Assembly: GCF_000518165.1 (NCBI RefSeq)
Contig: NZ_JADB01000001.1
Span: 1-64,000 of the forward strand
Reading direction: 5' to 3'
Length of the DNA: 64,000 nucleotides
DNA from: Bartonella elizabethae F9251 = ATCC 49927
GTDB taxonomy: Bacteria; Pseudomonadota; Alphaproteobacteria; Rhizobiales; Rhizobiaceae
Below are positions 18,456 to 28,460 of this stretch, piece by piece (within the stretch, counting starts at the first letter, position 1; each line of letters begins with the position of its first letter). The translations under genes and the position numbers were made by a program. The notes below the pieces were generated by a model. The model had not been told where the DNA came from. It worked only from the letters and a program-made list of their open reading frames with translations, and ran no database searches.

Positions 18456-18986
18456 TTATATTTCTTTATTGCGTTCAACGGCTTGCTTAATGAGTTCATG
18501 CGCGAAGTTCTTATCACGCCACCCTTCAATTTTAGCCCATTTCCCAGGTTCCAAATCTTTATAATGCTTGAAGAAATGTTCAATTTGTTTGAGTGTAATC
18601 TCAGGCAGATCTGTATAGTCATGAATATTGATATAACGTTTTGTTAATTTTGGCGTGGGAATGGCAATAATTTTTTCATCTTTACCACCATCATCTTCCA
18701 TCATCAGAGCCCCGATGGGGCGAACATTAATCACACAACCAGGCATAAGTGGACGGGTATTACAGATAAGCACATCAATAGGGTCACCATCATCTGAAAG
18801 CGTATGAGGGACAAAACCATAATTTCCAGGATAAACCATTGAGGTATGAAGAAAACGATCAACGAATAATGCGCCCGACTTTTTATCCATCTCATATTTT
18901 ATTGGTTGACCACCAAGGGAGACCTCCACAATAACATTAATATCTTCTGGTGGATTTTTGCCTACGGGTATTTCCTTAATATTCAT
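18456..18986 (-). CDS. ppa: Inorganic pyrophosphatase Ppa
   Basis: Family I soluble pyrophosphatase that hydrolyses PPi released by biosynthesis. Signature [10 protein letters not shown] with the three Mg-binding aspartates; also [24 protein letters not shown] and [14 protein letters not shown]. The start used is the ATG at 18986 (MNIKEIP), giving 176 residues as in E. coli. An AAGGA eight bases upstream supports it; an ATG nine bases earlier overlaps that site and is less likely. It is downstream of typA on the same strand. Confidence 0.95.
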   Translation of the reverse strand: MNIKEIPVGKNPPEDINVIVEVSLGGQPIKYEMDKKSGALFVDRFLHTSMVYPGNYGFVPHTLSDDGDPIDVLICNTRPLMPGCVINVRPIGALMMEDDGGKDEKIIAIPTPKLTKRYINIHDYTDLPEITLKQIEHFFKHYKDLEPGKWAKIEGWRDKNFAHELIKQAVERNKEI

Positions 18987-19052
18987 TAGAGACATCCTTT
19001 CTGGGATAAAGTGGGGCTTACAATCAAATATTTGATCAAAGAGATTATGAAA

Positions 19053-20879
19053 TTAGCTTGAAATTGATGCCCGTGTTTTTTCAAAACGTTTACGTTCATT
19101 AGGATCAAGATAAAGCTTGCGGAGACGAATATTTTTAGGAGTAACCTCCACAAGTTCATCATCTTGTATCCACGATAGGGCACGTTCTAATGTCATTTTA
19201 ATGGGAGGCGTTAACTTTACGGCTTCATCTTTTCCAGAAGCACGCATATTGGTGAGTTTTTTTCCTTTTAACACATTGACTTCTAAGTCGTTATCGCGTG
19301 AGTGGATACCAATAATCATACCCTGATAGACTTTCACACCGGCATCAATGATCATAGGTCCACGATCTTCAAGATTAAAAAGAGCATAAGCGACAGATTC
19401 ACCGTTGTCGTTTGAAATCATAACACCATTCACACGACCAGCAATGTCGCCTTTATAAGGTTCATAAGCATGGAAAAGGCGATTCATAATGGCTGTACCA
19501 CGGGTATCCGTTAAAAGTTCAGATTGATAACCAATGAGTCCTCGGGTTGGCGCATAAAAAACAAGGCGGACACGATTACCTCCAGAAGGGCGTAATTCCA
19601 CCATTTCACCTTTACGTTCAGACATTTTTTGTACAACAGTACCGGAATATTCTTCATCAACATCGATAACAACTTCTTCTATTGGTTCAAGAGTTATTCC
19701 ATTTTCACCCTTTTGCATCACAACACGTGGACGTGAAACACTAAGTTCAAATCCTTCACGGCGCATATTTTCAATGAGAACTGCAAGTTGTAATTCTCCT
19801 CGTCCTGAGACGTAGAAAGAATCCTTATCCGCTGATTCTTCAATTTTAAGCGCGACATTGCCTTCTGCTTCTTTTAACAAACGGTCACGGATGACACGGC
19901 TTGTTACTTTATCTCCTTCTGTTCCGGCAAGGGGACTATCATTGACGAGAAAACTCATCGTAACAGTAGGAGGATCAATGGGTTGGGCAGTCAAGGGTTC
20001 ATTGACAGCTGGATCACAAAAGGTATCTGCAACGGTACCTTTTTGTAGACCTGCAATCGCAACGATATCACCAGCACTTCCTTCTTCAATAGGTTGCCGT
20101 TCTAGACCACGAAATGCTAAAATTTTTGAAATACGTCCAGTTTCTAAAAGTTTTCCATCTTGCCCAAGAACCTTAACATTTTGATTGGGTTTTAGAGAGC
20201 TGGAATGGATACGACCTGTAATAATTCGTCCCAAAAATGGATCTGCTTCAAGAATAGTTCCAATCATGCGAAATGGTCCTTCTGCGACACGAGGAGAAGG
20301 AACATGCCGCGTCACGAGATCAAATAAAGGACCCAATCCCTGATCTTTTGGTCCCTCTGGGGCTTCAGCCATCCATCCATCGCGCCCAGACCCATAAAGA
20401 ATGGGAAAATCAAGCTGTTCGTCGGTTGCATCAAGAGCGGCAAAAAGGTCAAAAACTTCATTAATGACTTCATCAACGCGTGCATCAGGTCGGTCAATTT
20501 TATTAATAGCAACAATAGGGCGCAATCCTACTTTTAATGCTTTACCAACGACAAATTTTGTTTGTGGCATGGGTCCTTCAGCAGCATCAACAAGTACGAT
20601 GGCTCCATCAACCATGTTTAGAATACGCTCAACTTCTCCACCAAAATCGGCATGTCCTGGTGTATCAACAATATTAATTCGGGTATCTTTCCAAACGACA
20701 GATGTCACTTTCGCTAGAATCGTAATTCCACGCTCTTTTTCAATATCGTTTGAATCCATCATACGTTCGCTTGTACGCTGATTATCTCGAAAGTTTCCTG
20801 ATTGCTTGAGAAGCCCATCTACAAGCGTTGTTTTCCCATGGTCAACGTGGGCAATGATGGCAATGTTACGCAATTGCAT
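19053..20879 (-). CDS. typA: Translational GTPase TypA/BipA
   Basis: Ribosome-associated GTPase of the EF-G family that assists 50S assembly at low temperature or under stress and affects virulence genes in several pathogens. G1 [17 protein letters not shown]2 in [10 protein letters not shown]3 [14 protein letters not shown]4 NKIDRPDAR. Domain II (about 210-300), EF-G-like domains III and V, and the BipA-specific C-terminal domain ([20 protein letters not shown]) follow. The length of 608 is typical. Transcribed toward ppa with a gap of 66 bases. Confidence 0.96.
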   Translation of the reverse strand: MQLRNIAIIAHVDHGKTTLVDGLLKQSGNFRDNQRTSERMMDSNDIEKERGITILAKVTSVVWKDTRINIVDTPGHADFGGEVERILNMVDGAIVLVDAAEGPMPQTKFVVGKALKVGLRPIVAINKIDRPDARVDEVINEVFDLFAALDATDEQLDFPILYGSGRDGWMAEAPEGPKDQGLGPLFDLVTRHVPSPRVAEGPFRMIGTILEADPFLGRIITGRIHSSSLKPNQNVKVLGQDGKLLETGRISKILAFRGLERQPIEEGSAGDIVAIAGLQKGTVADTFCDPAVNEPLTAQPIDPPTVTMSFLVNDSPLAGTEGDKVTSRVIRDRLLKEAEGNVALKIEESADKDSFYVSGRGELQLAVLIENMRREGFELSVSRPRVVMQKGENGITLEPIEEVVIDVDEEYSGTVVQKMSERKGEMVELRPSGGNRVRLVFYAPTRGLIGYQSELLTDTRGTAIMNRLFHAYEPYKGDIAGRVNGVMISNDNGESVAYALFNLEDRGPMIIDAGVKVYQGMIIGIHSRDNDLEVNVLKGKKLTNMRASGKDEAVKLTPPIKMTLERALSWIQDDELVEVTPKNIRLRKLYLDPNERKRFEKTRASISS

Positions 20880-21657
20880 AAATTTTCTTCTTTTCGTTTA
20901 ATGAAATTTCATTTGAGGCAAAGTCTTTACGTTCTGTGCCTGACTATTAAAAAGACCTTTTACATGTTTTTTTATAATTTTGGAAGATAGAGGCCATATT
21001 TTTATGGCAAAATGATTCCTTCAAGTCTTTAAGGCTCTATAAAGGCTCAATTGCTGGAGTTTTTTATCAACATCCAGATTCAATGCAACTGCATATTTGA
21101 GATAAATATAGAGATAATTAAGAATATTATAAGAAGCACTAACCTTTCTAGGATAGTTTAGAGAAAGATTTATGATCTTGATTGCTGAAATGCAAATACA
21201 GCCCGATTTATAAAGAAGTATGAAGACACCAAAGGAAAATTCTTCTCTTTACCGTTATTTTTAATTTACAGTTATGCTTTCAAAAGCATCTCAAAAAATA
21301 CAGTTTAAACCATTAAGATTGGTGTCTTGCTTACACTTATTATCTTCTTTTAAAGAGGGATACCTTAATATCACTCATCCATTTCATGATAAGACCAATG
21401 AATGCTATAATATACGTGAATGGTGTATTATAAATGTTCTTGTGAAGCGTATAAAGCTCATTGATGCCCCCTATAATTATTCTTTCTCAGCTGTCAATAT
21501 TGCGACAGCTTTTATATTTTGAGAGAGGACATAAGAAGTCTTTTACTCCTTTCTTGAATAATTTTCCATCCACACACTCATTACGTTTGTGACAGGCAAG
21601 AGGATGACTTTAATTGATAAAATATGAGAATGAGAAGATTTATGATGAGGGAGTTTT

Positions 21658-21713
21658 ATGGCATTCTGCGCTATTATTCGATATCAAAATGATAAATTAT
21701 CATTATAAATCAA
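21658..21713 (+). repeat. Dispersed ~57-base repeat, copy 1, with Fur-box-like palindrome
   Basis: Bases 21692-21713 match 23554-23575 exactly over 22 bases; the preceding ~35 bases of both copies also align (both begin ATGRCATTC). Copy 1 contains a perfect 17-base palindrome, AATGATAAATTATCATT (21688-21704), close to the classical Fur box. Copies are in direct orientation on either side of mgtE. Confidence 0.6.
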
Positions 21714-21737
21714 TTTATTATCTATAAAATGGTGTGC

Positions 21738-21766
21738 AAGAAAACAAAGAATGGGCTTGTTTTCTT
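21738..21766 (-). terminator. Inverted repeat downstream of mgtE
   Basis: Perfect 10-base arms AAGAAAACAA (21738-21747) and TTGTTTTCTT (21757-21766) with a 9-base loop, 64 bases past the mgtE stop. On the minus strand the right half ends in TTGTTTTCTT, so it can act as a terminator without a long separate T-run. Confidence 0.5.
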
Positions 21767-21829
21767 ATGGAAAAATCTGAAACGATATGACGAGATCTTT
21801 CCATAAGGGGATGTTTTTACTTCACATGT

Positions 21830-23206
21830 TTAAAGAAGAGTTCCTGACAAAATGAGGGACGCTACAGAAAAATAGATGATAATGCCCATGACATCGACTA
21901 GAGTTGCCACAAAAGGGGCAGAAGCGCTTGCTGGATCAAATTTTAAACCTTTAAGGATAAAGGGCAACATAGAGCCAGAGAGAGAACCGAAGGTAACGAT
22001 GCCGACTAAAGCTGCACCTACTGTTGTTGAAACAGCAATCCAATGTTGTCCATAGTCATAGATACCGAGTTTTTGCCAAAGAGCGATGCGCGTAACACCA
22101 ATAATTCCAAGTAAGAGACCAAGGGATAGGCCTGTTGGAATTTCACGAATAATAACTTTCCACCAGTCTTTCAGTGTGAGTTCACGTAAAGCCAATGCGC
22201 GGATAATAAGGGATGTCGCTTGTGAACCGGAATTCCCTCCTGAACTCATAATGAGGGGAATAAACAGTGTAAGAATAATTGCTTTTTCAAGTTCTGTTTC
22301 GAAATGTTGCATAGCGCTTGCGGTCAGCATTTCACCGATAAAAAGTAAAGCGAGCCAGCCGCCGCGTTTTTTCATCATTTCAGGAAACTTGATTTGCATA
22401 TAGGGCTTATGAAGCGCTTCCATACCCCCAAATTTATAGGCATCTTCATTCATCTCATCGACCATAGTATCAAGCACATCGTCAACGGTTACAATGCCAA
22501 TAACATGATTATTTTCATCAACGACGGGTACAGAGAGAAGGTCATGGCGCTGGAAAAGGCGTGCAATATCTTCATGATGTGTGAAAGGCGATATCGTAAC
22601 GGGCGAGTCATGGGTAGGGACATTAAGAATTTGTTCATCAGGTGAGGCAAGAATAAGGTTACGCAGTGAAACAGCTTTAAGAAGAGTCCCTTTTTTGGGG
22701 TCAATCACATAGCTGGTATAAACTGTTTCACGTGTTCGCTCGACTTCACGAATGTGATCCAAAGTTTTTTGTATGGTCCAGTTTGAAGGAACTGCTATAA
22801 ACTCCGTTGTCATCAGTGCCCCTGCTGTATGATCAGGATAACTGGTGAGTTTTTTAAGTTCAGCGCGCGTTAAGGGTTTAAGCAAGGCATAAAGCCGCGT
22901 GCGGGTTTCTTTATCCATTTCTTGAAAGACGTCTGCAGCAGCATCTGCAGACATGCCATCAAGAATTTCAACTGCACGATTTATGGGGAGAAGTTCTAAA
23001 ATCGCAACAGGTTGTTCAAGCTCTGGTTTATCAAAAAGTTCGATAACATACTCAAGAGGCAGAAGACTGAGAATAGCGACACGTTCCATGATATCAAGGT
23101 CATTGATAATATCAATAGAGTCAGCAAAATGCAGACTTGTTAATTTTTCAGCGAGAGCTTCAGGAGAAAAATTTTTGAAGTCGAAGGCCGTTTTGATTTC
23201 AGTCAT
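21830..23206 (-). CDS. mgtE: Magnesium transporter MgtE
   Basis: Inner-membrane Mg2+ channel gated by cytosolic Mg2+. The N-terminal superhelical domain (residues 1-130, LPLEYVIELFDKPELEQPVAILELLPINRAVEILDGM) precedes two CBS domains (about 135-255, FIAVPSNWTIQKTLDHIRE, LLSVPVVDENNHVIGIVTVDDVLDTM). After a connecting helix come five membrane segments (from LALLFIGEMLTASAM), including the signature IPLIMSSGGNSGSQATSLIIRALA. The length of 458 is standard. Repeats with Fur-box-like sequence flank the gene. Confidence 0.95.
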   Translation of the reverse strand: MTEIKTAFDFKNFSPEALAEKLTSLHFADSIDIINDLDIMERVAILSLLPLEYVIELFDKPELEQPVAILELLPINRAVEILDGMSADAAADVFQEMDKETRTRLYALLKPLTRAELKKLTSYPDHTAGALMTTEFIAVPSNWTIQKTLDHIREVERTRETVYTSYVIDPKKGTLLKAVSLRNLILASPDEQILNVPTHDSPVTISPFTHHEDIARLFQRHDLLSVPVVDENNHVIGIVTVDDVLDTMVDEMNEDAYKFGGMEALHKPYMQIKFPEMMKKRGGWLALLFIGEMLTASAMQHFETELEKAIILTLFIPLIMSSGGNSGSQATSLIIRALALRELTLKDWWKVIIREIPTGLSLGLLLGIIGVTRIALWQKLGIYDYGQHWIAVSTTVGAALVGIVTFGSLSGSMLPFILKGLKFDPASASAPFVATLVDVMGIIIYFSVASLILSGTLL

Positions 23207-23759
23207 GATAAAATACCTCCTGAAAAATTGGAGAGTTATAAATCTAGATAAGATGATGAGATAAAAAATAATAAAAGTTTATGGAAGATTCGGAAAAAAA
23301 CCTCCCCAACGATACCTCCAATTGTTAATATTTTAAGTAAAGTCAAGGATAAATTGCAAATTATAAACAATTTTTAAAAGAATCTACAGAAATGTTTTGT
23401 AAACAGTAGAGATGAAGCCTTTCTTCAAATTTTTTTATCAATAGGCAATTTGATTATGATGTGCGAGCGAATAATCTTTATTGCTTCAATATAATATGGT
23501 TTAAAATGAAAGAATCCTATGACATTCGATTTTTTCATTCAATATAAAAAACAATAAATTATCATTATAAATCAAAGATTTTGTTTGATAATTGTAGAAA
23601 TTCTTATTTTTATTGATTTCATGAAGCTAAAGATATTCCTTATTCAATAGAGCTTTGAAAGGTAATTTTGAAAGGCATGAAATAGTCTTAGTATATTATC
23701 AATTTGTGTCGTAAAGATAATTGTTGCAGCTAAAATTTATAATGGAGACATAAAATATT
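23207..23759. other. Divergent intergenic region mgtE / M3 peptidase, 553 bases
   Basis: Shared upstream region of two divergent genes. It contains repeat copy 2 (23519-23575). I saw no tRNA and no recognisable Mg2+ riboswitch; folding would be needed to exclude a structured leader. Confidence 0.4.
23519..23575 (+). repeat. Dispersed ~57-base repeat, copy 2
   Basis: Second copy of the element at 21658-21713; 23554-23575 is the exact 22-base core. The palindrome is imperfect here (AACAATAA rather than AATGATAA in the left arm). It lies 185 bases upstream of the M3 peptidase start and 313 bases upstream of mgtE. Confidence 0.6.
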
Positions 23760-25784
23760 ATGACAAAATCAGCAGTGCTGGATTGGAAAGGATTTTCAGG
23801 TCTTCCTGATTTTTCTTCTATAAGAGATGAAGATTTCAAACCCGCTTTTGAACAGGGACTTCAAGAAGCCGAAGAAGAATTAGAGGCGATTGCGATGGTG
23901 CAAGAACCACCAACGCTTGAGAATTTTTTGCAACCTTTTGAGCTTTGTGGCAAGGCGCTTGATCGTGTCTGTTCAATATTTTTCTTGCGCGCCAGTGCTC
24001 ATACGAATGCGTTGATTCAACAGCTCGAACAAGAGTTCGTTGTAAAACTTTCCCGTTATTCTTCAAAAATGATGATGGATGCGCGGATATTTGCAAAAAT
24101 AGATGCACTTTATAAACAGTCGCAGCAGGGCATATTTGAGAGTGAAACAACACGTGTTCTTGAATTATGGTGGAAAAAGTTCGTTTGTCATGGTGCAAAA
24201 CTAGACAGTAAAGCTCAGAAACGGCTGGTGGAAATTAATGAAAGACTTGCTTTTTTAAATGCTACTTTTGGACAGAATGTCTTAAACGATGAAGCTGAAT
24301 GGATTCTATTTTTAAAACAAACAGATTTATCTGGTTTACCGGAAGATCTCATTGCTTCAATGAAGGAAATTGCATGTGAAAGAGGCAATAAAGAAGCCTA
24401 TGCGTTAACATTAGCACGCTCGATTGTTGAACCTTTTTTAAAGTTCTCAAATCGTCGTGATTTGCGTGAGGTTGCATTCCAAGCTTGGGCTAAACGTGGT
24501 GAAAATAATAACAAGAATGATAATCGCTCCCTTATTTTAGAGATTGTTGCGCTTCGAGATGAGCAGGCTAAATTATTGGGATATAAATCTTTCGCAGATT
24601 TGAAACTCGATAATACCATGGCTAAAAGTGTTGCTTCCGTTATGGATTTGCTGATGCCTGTATGGGAGCGCGCAAGAGCGAAGGCTTCTGCTGAGCAAAT
24701 TGAATTACAAAATTTTGCCAACAGTCAGGGAAGCAATGAATCTTTAGCTGCTTGGGATTGGCGTTATTATGCTGAAAAGCTTCGCACTGAAAAATTTTCT
24801 TTCGATAGCGCTGAAATTAAATATTATTTTCAACTTGATCGTATGATTAAAGCGGCTTTTGGGGTAGCAGAAAAACTCTTTGGCATTACTTTTGAAGAAA
24901 AAAATGCTGTTGCACTTTGGCATCCTGATGCTCGTTTGTGGGAAGTAAAGAAATCTGATGGAAGTTTACTAGGGCATTTCATTGGTGATTATTTTGCACG
25001 CTCTTCAAAACGTTCTGGTGCCTGGATGAGCCAATTGCAATCGCAACATAAATTGGATGGTGGTCAAAAACCGATTATCTACAATATTTGTAATTTTGCT
25101 AAACCTTCTAAAGGTGAGGTGGCACTTTTATCACTTGATGATGCACGGACACTTTTCCATGAATTTGGGCATGCATTGCATGGTTTGCTTTCGGATGTTA
25201 CATGGCCTTCTATAGCGGGAACATCTGTTTCGCGTGATTTTGTTGAACTTCCCTCCCAACTTTATGAACATTGGTTAACCGTACCACAGGTCTTAAAATC
25301 TTATGCTATACATACAAAAACAGGGCATCCAATCTCTCAAGAGTTAATCGATAAAGTTTTAGCGGCGCAGACATTTAATGCGGGATTTTCTGCGGTTGAA
25401 TTTATCTCATCGGCTCTCGTGGATATGGCTTTTCACCAAGGAGAAACAGTCACGGATCCAACAATTTTTGAACATAAAGAATTAGAAAAGTTGCACATGC
25501 CTGATACAATTATTATGCGTCATCGTCCCTCACATTTTATGCATGTGTTTGCAGGGGATGGTTATGCTGCTGGATACTATTCTTATATGTGGTCGGAGGT
25601 ACTTGATGCTGATGCTTTTCAAGCATTTGAAGAAACAGGTGATGTCTTTAATTCAGAGCTTGCTGATCTTTTAAAGCGTTTTATTTATTCTGCTGGGGGA
25701 AGTCGCGATCCAGAGGAACTTTATAAAGCTTTTCGGGGACGGATGCCTTTACCAGAGGCAATGATGAACAAACGTGGATTATAA
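23760..25784 (+). CDS. M3 family metallopeptidase (oligopeptidase A / Dcp type)
   Basis: Cytosolic zinc oligopeptidase that degrades short peptides from protein and signal-peptide turnover. The zinc site HEFGHALHG lies near residue 466, with the downstream glutamate in SRDFVELPSQLYEHW and the substrate-binding segment FAGDGYAAGYYSYMWSEVLDADAF. The length of 674 is close to E. coli Dcp (681) and PrlC (680); I cannot separate peptidyl-dipeptidase from oligopeptidase A by eye. GGAGA precedes the ATG by nine bases. A terminator follows. Confidence 0.92.
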   Translation: MTKSAVLDWKGFSGLPDFSSIRDEDFKPAFEQGLQEAEEELEAIAMVQEPPTLENFLQPFELCGKALDRVCSIFFLRASAHTNALIQQLEQEFVVKLSRYSSKMMMDARIFAKIDALYKQSQQGIFESETTRVLELWWKKFVCHGAKLDSKAQKRLVEINERLAFLNATFGQNVLNDEAEWILFLKQTDLSGLPEDLIASMKEIACERGNKEAYALTLARSIVEPFLKFSNRRDLREVAFQAWAKRGENNNKNDNRSLILEIVALRDEQAKLLGYKSFADLKLDNTMAKSVASVMDLLMPVWERARAKASAEQIELQNFANSQGSNESLAAWDWRYYAEKLRTEKFSFDSAEIKYYFQLDRMIKAAFGVAEKLFGITFEEKNAVALWHPDARLWEVKKSDGSLLGHFIGDYFARSSKRSGAWMSQLQSQHKLDGGQKPIIYNICNFAKPSKGEVALLSLDDARTLFHEFGHALHGLLSDVTWPSIAGTSVSRDFVELPSQLYEHWLTVPQVLKSYAIHTKTGHPISQELIDKVLAAQTFNAGFSAVEFISSALVDMAFHQGETVTDPTIFEHKELEKLHMPDTIIMRHRPSHFMHVFAGDGYAAGYYSYMWSEVLDADAFQAFEETGDVFNSELADLLKRFIYSAGGSRDPEELYKAFRGRMPLPEAMMNKRGL

Positions 25785-25789
25785 GCTAT

Positions 25790-25820
25790 AACGGTATGGT
25801 TAACACCATGCCGTTTTTAT
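25790..25820 (+). terminator. Intrinsic terminator after the M3 peptidase
   Basis: AACGGTATGGT (25790-25800) pairs with ACCATGCCGTT (25805-25815, one G-U pair) around TAAC, followed by TTTATCTT. Confidence 0.8.
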
Positions 25821-25874
25821 CTTATTCGCTTTTCGTTTTATGGGGAAAATGAGATTTTGTATTTTAAACAGACA

Positions 25875-26951
25875 TTATGGGGAAGAAAAATTATCAGCGC
25901 GATCTTTTTGATGCCCATTTGGTGGAAACCATGATTTTTTTATAAAACTTGATTTCCTTCTGCCTAAAAGGTGGGTATTTTGTTGTGCCATATCATCGAG
26001 GCTCATCGGAGGTTGACGCATCATCTTACTTGTCTCTTGTTTCTCTGATTCTTGTATAAGTTTTTGAAGTGTTTGATCGGTTGAGTATGGATCGTCATGA
26101 GAAAAGGCACGAAAATTTAAAATATTTTCCAATGGTTTTTCTAAATAAGAGGCAAGTTTTTCCTTTCCCTCAGAGGTGAAATGAATACCATTATTGGTGC
26201 GTAATTTGGCTATTTTTCCATGAATATCATAGCCTGAAAAAGAAAAGCTTCCTTCTTCATCAATAAAACCACTCCAGATATCAAGAAAATATCCTCCTGC
26301 TTTTTCTGTTTCTTGTTTGTAGAGCGCATTAAAAAATTTTATTTTTTGTGTCAAAAGGTCATTTCCAAAAGCAGGCTGACCTATCCATATCCATGATTTT
26401 CCAGAGGCGTGAAGACTTTCAGTAATTTCGATAATTCTTTGTTTGTAGATGCGCATCCATTCTGATTGATCTGTGTTAATGATGCTATAAGAGTCTTTAA
26501 TGGGTTGATTGTCATTTGCACCGATCATCATGATAATAACATCAGGGGTATTTTGATCAATAAGTTTAGAAATATTGCTTTGCCAAGAATAATAATCTGT
26601 TCGCACGAGACCGGAAGCGGGCATTGTATGGTTTATGATAACGATATCGCTCTTATCCGAAAAAAACTTCTTAAGGACATCTGCAACAGCAGAAGCTGCA
26701 AAATCCCCTATGACCAGAATGCGCTTTGCATTCTCGTTTTTTGGCTTTTGTATGTTTTTTTGTGTTATGATTTTTCTTTGCGGCTTGTTTATTTTTTGTT
26801 CTATAATTTGCGGTGATTGTTGTGTCTGTTTGTTTTGTTGTGACAACCATTTGAAGAAGTTGGTTGCGTGACTTGAGGAGGGTTGTATGATCCCCACAAT
26901 AGAAAGTGAAAACAGCAAGAACATCAAATATATCAGACGAAAAAGAGACAA
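25875..26951 (-). CDS. DUF459 SGNH-hydrolase-like periplasmic protein
   Basis: Exported protein (N-terminal hydrophobic segment LIYLMFLLFSLSIVGIIQPSSSHA) with an SGNH-type domain of the DUF459 family. Block I reads VIGDFAASAV where active enzymes have GDS; block III is MIGANDNQ; block V reads NNGIHFTSEGK where the catalytic form is DGxH. The Ser and Asp positions therefore look altered and catalysis is uncertain. In alphaproteobacteria this family often neighbours wall enzymes; here it starts 15 bases after the MltB-like gene on the same strand. A role in peptidoglycan or polysaccharide acyl metabolism is inference. Confidence 0.8.
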   Translation of the reverse strand: MSLFRLIYLMFLLFSLSIVGIIQPSSSHATNFFKWLSQQNKQTQQSPQIIEQKINKPQRKIITQKNIQKPKNENAKRILVIGDFAASAVADVLKKFFSDKSDIVIINHTMPASGLVRTDYYSWQSNISKLIDQNTPDVIIMMIGANDNQPIKDSYSIINTDQSEWMRIYKQRIIEITESLHASGKSWIWIGQPAFGNDLLTQKIKFFNALYKQETEKAGGYFLDIWSGFIDEEGSFSFSGYDIHGKIAKLRTNNGIHFTSEGKEKLASYLEKPLENILNFRAFSHDDPYSTDQTLQKLIQESEKQETSKMMRQPPMSLDDMAQQNTHLLGRRKSSFIKKSWFPPNGHQKDRADNFSSP

Positions 26952-26966
26952 AATCTTAACGCTCCA

Positions 26967-28247
26967 TTATTGTTTACGAAGAAGAAAAAGCACTTGAGAC
27001 GATGGATATCCATTTGCTTTTAAACCGTGACGCAACTGAAAAGCTTTAATTGCTTTGCGGGAGGCTGTTCCGATTTTCCCATCAATATTTCCTTTATAAT
27101 AGCCCAGTGCACTTAAGCGAGATTGCAATTCTTTGCATTCTTGGAAGGTAAGGGGTTGAAAAGGTCTTTGCCAATCATGCACTAATCCAGGATGTCCAGC
27201 AATACGATCAGCAAGAAGCGCAACAGCAAAAGCATAACGATCTGCATTATTATAACGTTTTAGAACAAAGAAATTTTTTGTGACTAAGAATATAGGTCCT
27301 TTGGCTCCATCTGGATATTTTAATATTGCTTGTTCAGTTAATGGGGGAAGAGAATGCCCATTGGCGTATTTTACACCTAATTTTTTCCATTGTTCAAAGG
27401 AATACCACCCACTGGGAAGATTTTTTCCTTGGGGAACTCTCACCTCTACTCCCCAAATAAGGTGTGATTGCCAGCCATTTTTGTGGAGAAGATTAGCAGC
27501 AGTAGCCAGAGCATCTGGAACAGAGTTCCAGATATCACGCCGTCCGTCTTTGTCCATATCAACGGCATAGGTGAGATAACTACTTGGAATAAATTGGGTA
27601 TGTCCCAAAGCGCCGGCCCAAGATCCAGTGAGTTGAGAGCGTTTAATCTCACCACTTTGTAGAATTTTCATAGCCGCAATCAGTTGTGTATGGGCATATT
27701 TTGTACGTTTTTTATCAGCATAGGCTAGGGTTGCAAGCGAGCGAATGGTATCACGCATGACACTTTTATTGGATAAAATTTTCCCATAATTGCTTTCCAT
27801 TGACCAAATAGCAAGCAGAATATTGCGGTCAACACCAAAACGTTCTTCAATCTGAAGAAGCCATTGATTCCATTTTTTTGCTTGGCGCCGTCCTTCCACA
27901 ATTGCAATATCATGGACACGATTATCGAAATAATTCCATGAGGGAGCAACAAATTCCGGTTGATATGTGGCACTTTTTAAAACTTCTGGATCAATGGCAT
28001 TAACACCTTTAAAAGCCATATGAAACGTAGAGGGGGTAATATTGTGAGCAATAGCTGTCTTTTTAAATTCTTTAATCCAGTGTTTAAATCCGCTATCAGC
28101 ATATGCAAAGGATACAAAAAACATTAAAAAAGCAGATAAAAGAACGAGAAAGCCAGTGATAAGCATTCTGCGATTTATTGACTTCTCTAAAAAAGAGAAA
28201 GTCTTCAATTCTGTTTTTTGCATTTTGAAATCCCCATTAATGTTCAA
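26967..28247 (-). CDS. Lytic murein transglycosylase, MltB type, with peptidoglycan-binding domain
   Basis: Periplasmic enzyme that cleaves the MurNAc-GlcNAc bond with 1,6-anhydro formation. A signal/anchor segment lies near residues 30-50 (MLITGFLVLLSAFLMFFVSFAYA). The SLT_2 domain (about 55-345) shows the catalytic glutamate in ILLAIWSMESNYGK and the LTGSWAGALGHTQFIPSSYL signature. A PG_binding_1 domain ends the protein (LQSRLSALGYYKGNIDGKIGTASRKAIKAFQ). ATG at residue 9 (MQKTELK, position 28223) is an alternative start. Confidence 0.92.
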   Translation of the reverse strand: MNINGDFKMQKTELKTFSFLEKSINRRMLITGFLVLLSAFLMFFVSFAYADSGFKHWIKEFKKTAIAHNITPSTFHMAFKGVNAIDPEVLKSATYQPEFVAPSWNYFDNRVHDIAIVEGRRQAKKWNQWLLQIEERFGVDRNILLAIWSMESNYGKILSNKSVMRDTIRSLATLAYADKKRTKYAHTQLIAAMKILQSGEIKRSQLTGSWAGALGHTQFIPSSYLTYAVDMDKDGRRDIWNSVPDALATAANLLHKNGWQSHLIWGVEVRVPQGKNLPSGWYSFEQWKKLGVKYANGHSLPPLTEQAILKYPDGAKGPIFLVTKNFFVLKRYNNADRYAFAVALLADRIAGHPGLVHDWQRPFQPLTFQECKELQSRLSALGYYKGNIDGKIGTASRKAIKAFQLRHGLKANGYPSSQVLFLLRKQ

Positions 28248-28460
28248 TTTATTAGATGTGCAATAACTTTATTTTGTATTTAGTTTAATCGATAATATGA
28301 TCAAGAAGAGGAAAAAACTGCAACAAATAATTTGTTTAATCCTTTCAATAAATTCTCATATTCTCTTTTACATTTGTGATTGCCCATTATAAGGATAATT
28401 AAAATAATAAGATATCTTTTTTATTATTTCATAAAAACATGTGATAAACAAAAAGGTTAT

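Larger units (their letters stand above)
20880..21829. other. Gene-free stretch between typA and mgtE, 950 bases
   Basis: Upstream region of typA and downstream region of mgtE, whose genes run in the same (minus) direction. An 82-codon frame on the plus strand at 21274-21522 has no ribosome binding site or recognisable product. The stretch holds a Fur-box-like palindrome and repeat copy (21658-21713) and an inverted repeat near the mgtE 3' end (21738-21766), listed separately. Confidence 0.5.

Noticed and set aside
21274-21522. 82-codon plus-strand frame upstream of typA
   Set aside because: No ribosome binding site, no recognisable family, and composition like surrounding non-coding DNA.
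23207-23759. Mg2+ riboswitch in the mgtE leader
   Set aside because: No conserved M-box segments recognised by eye; a covariance search would be needed.
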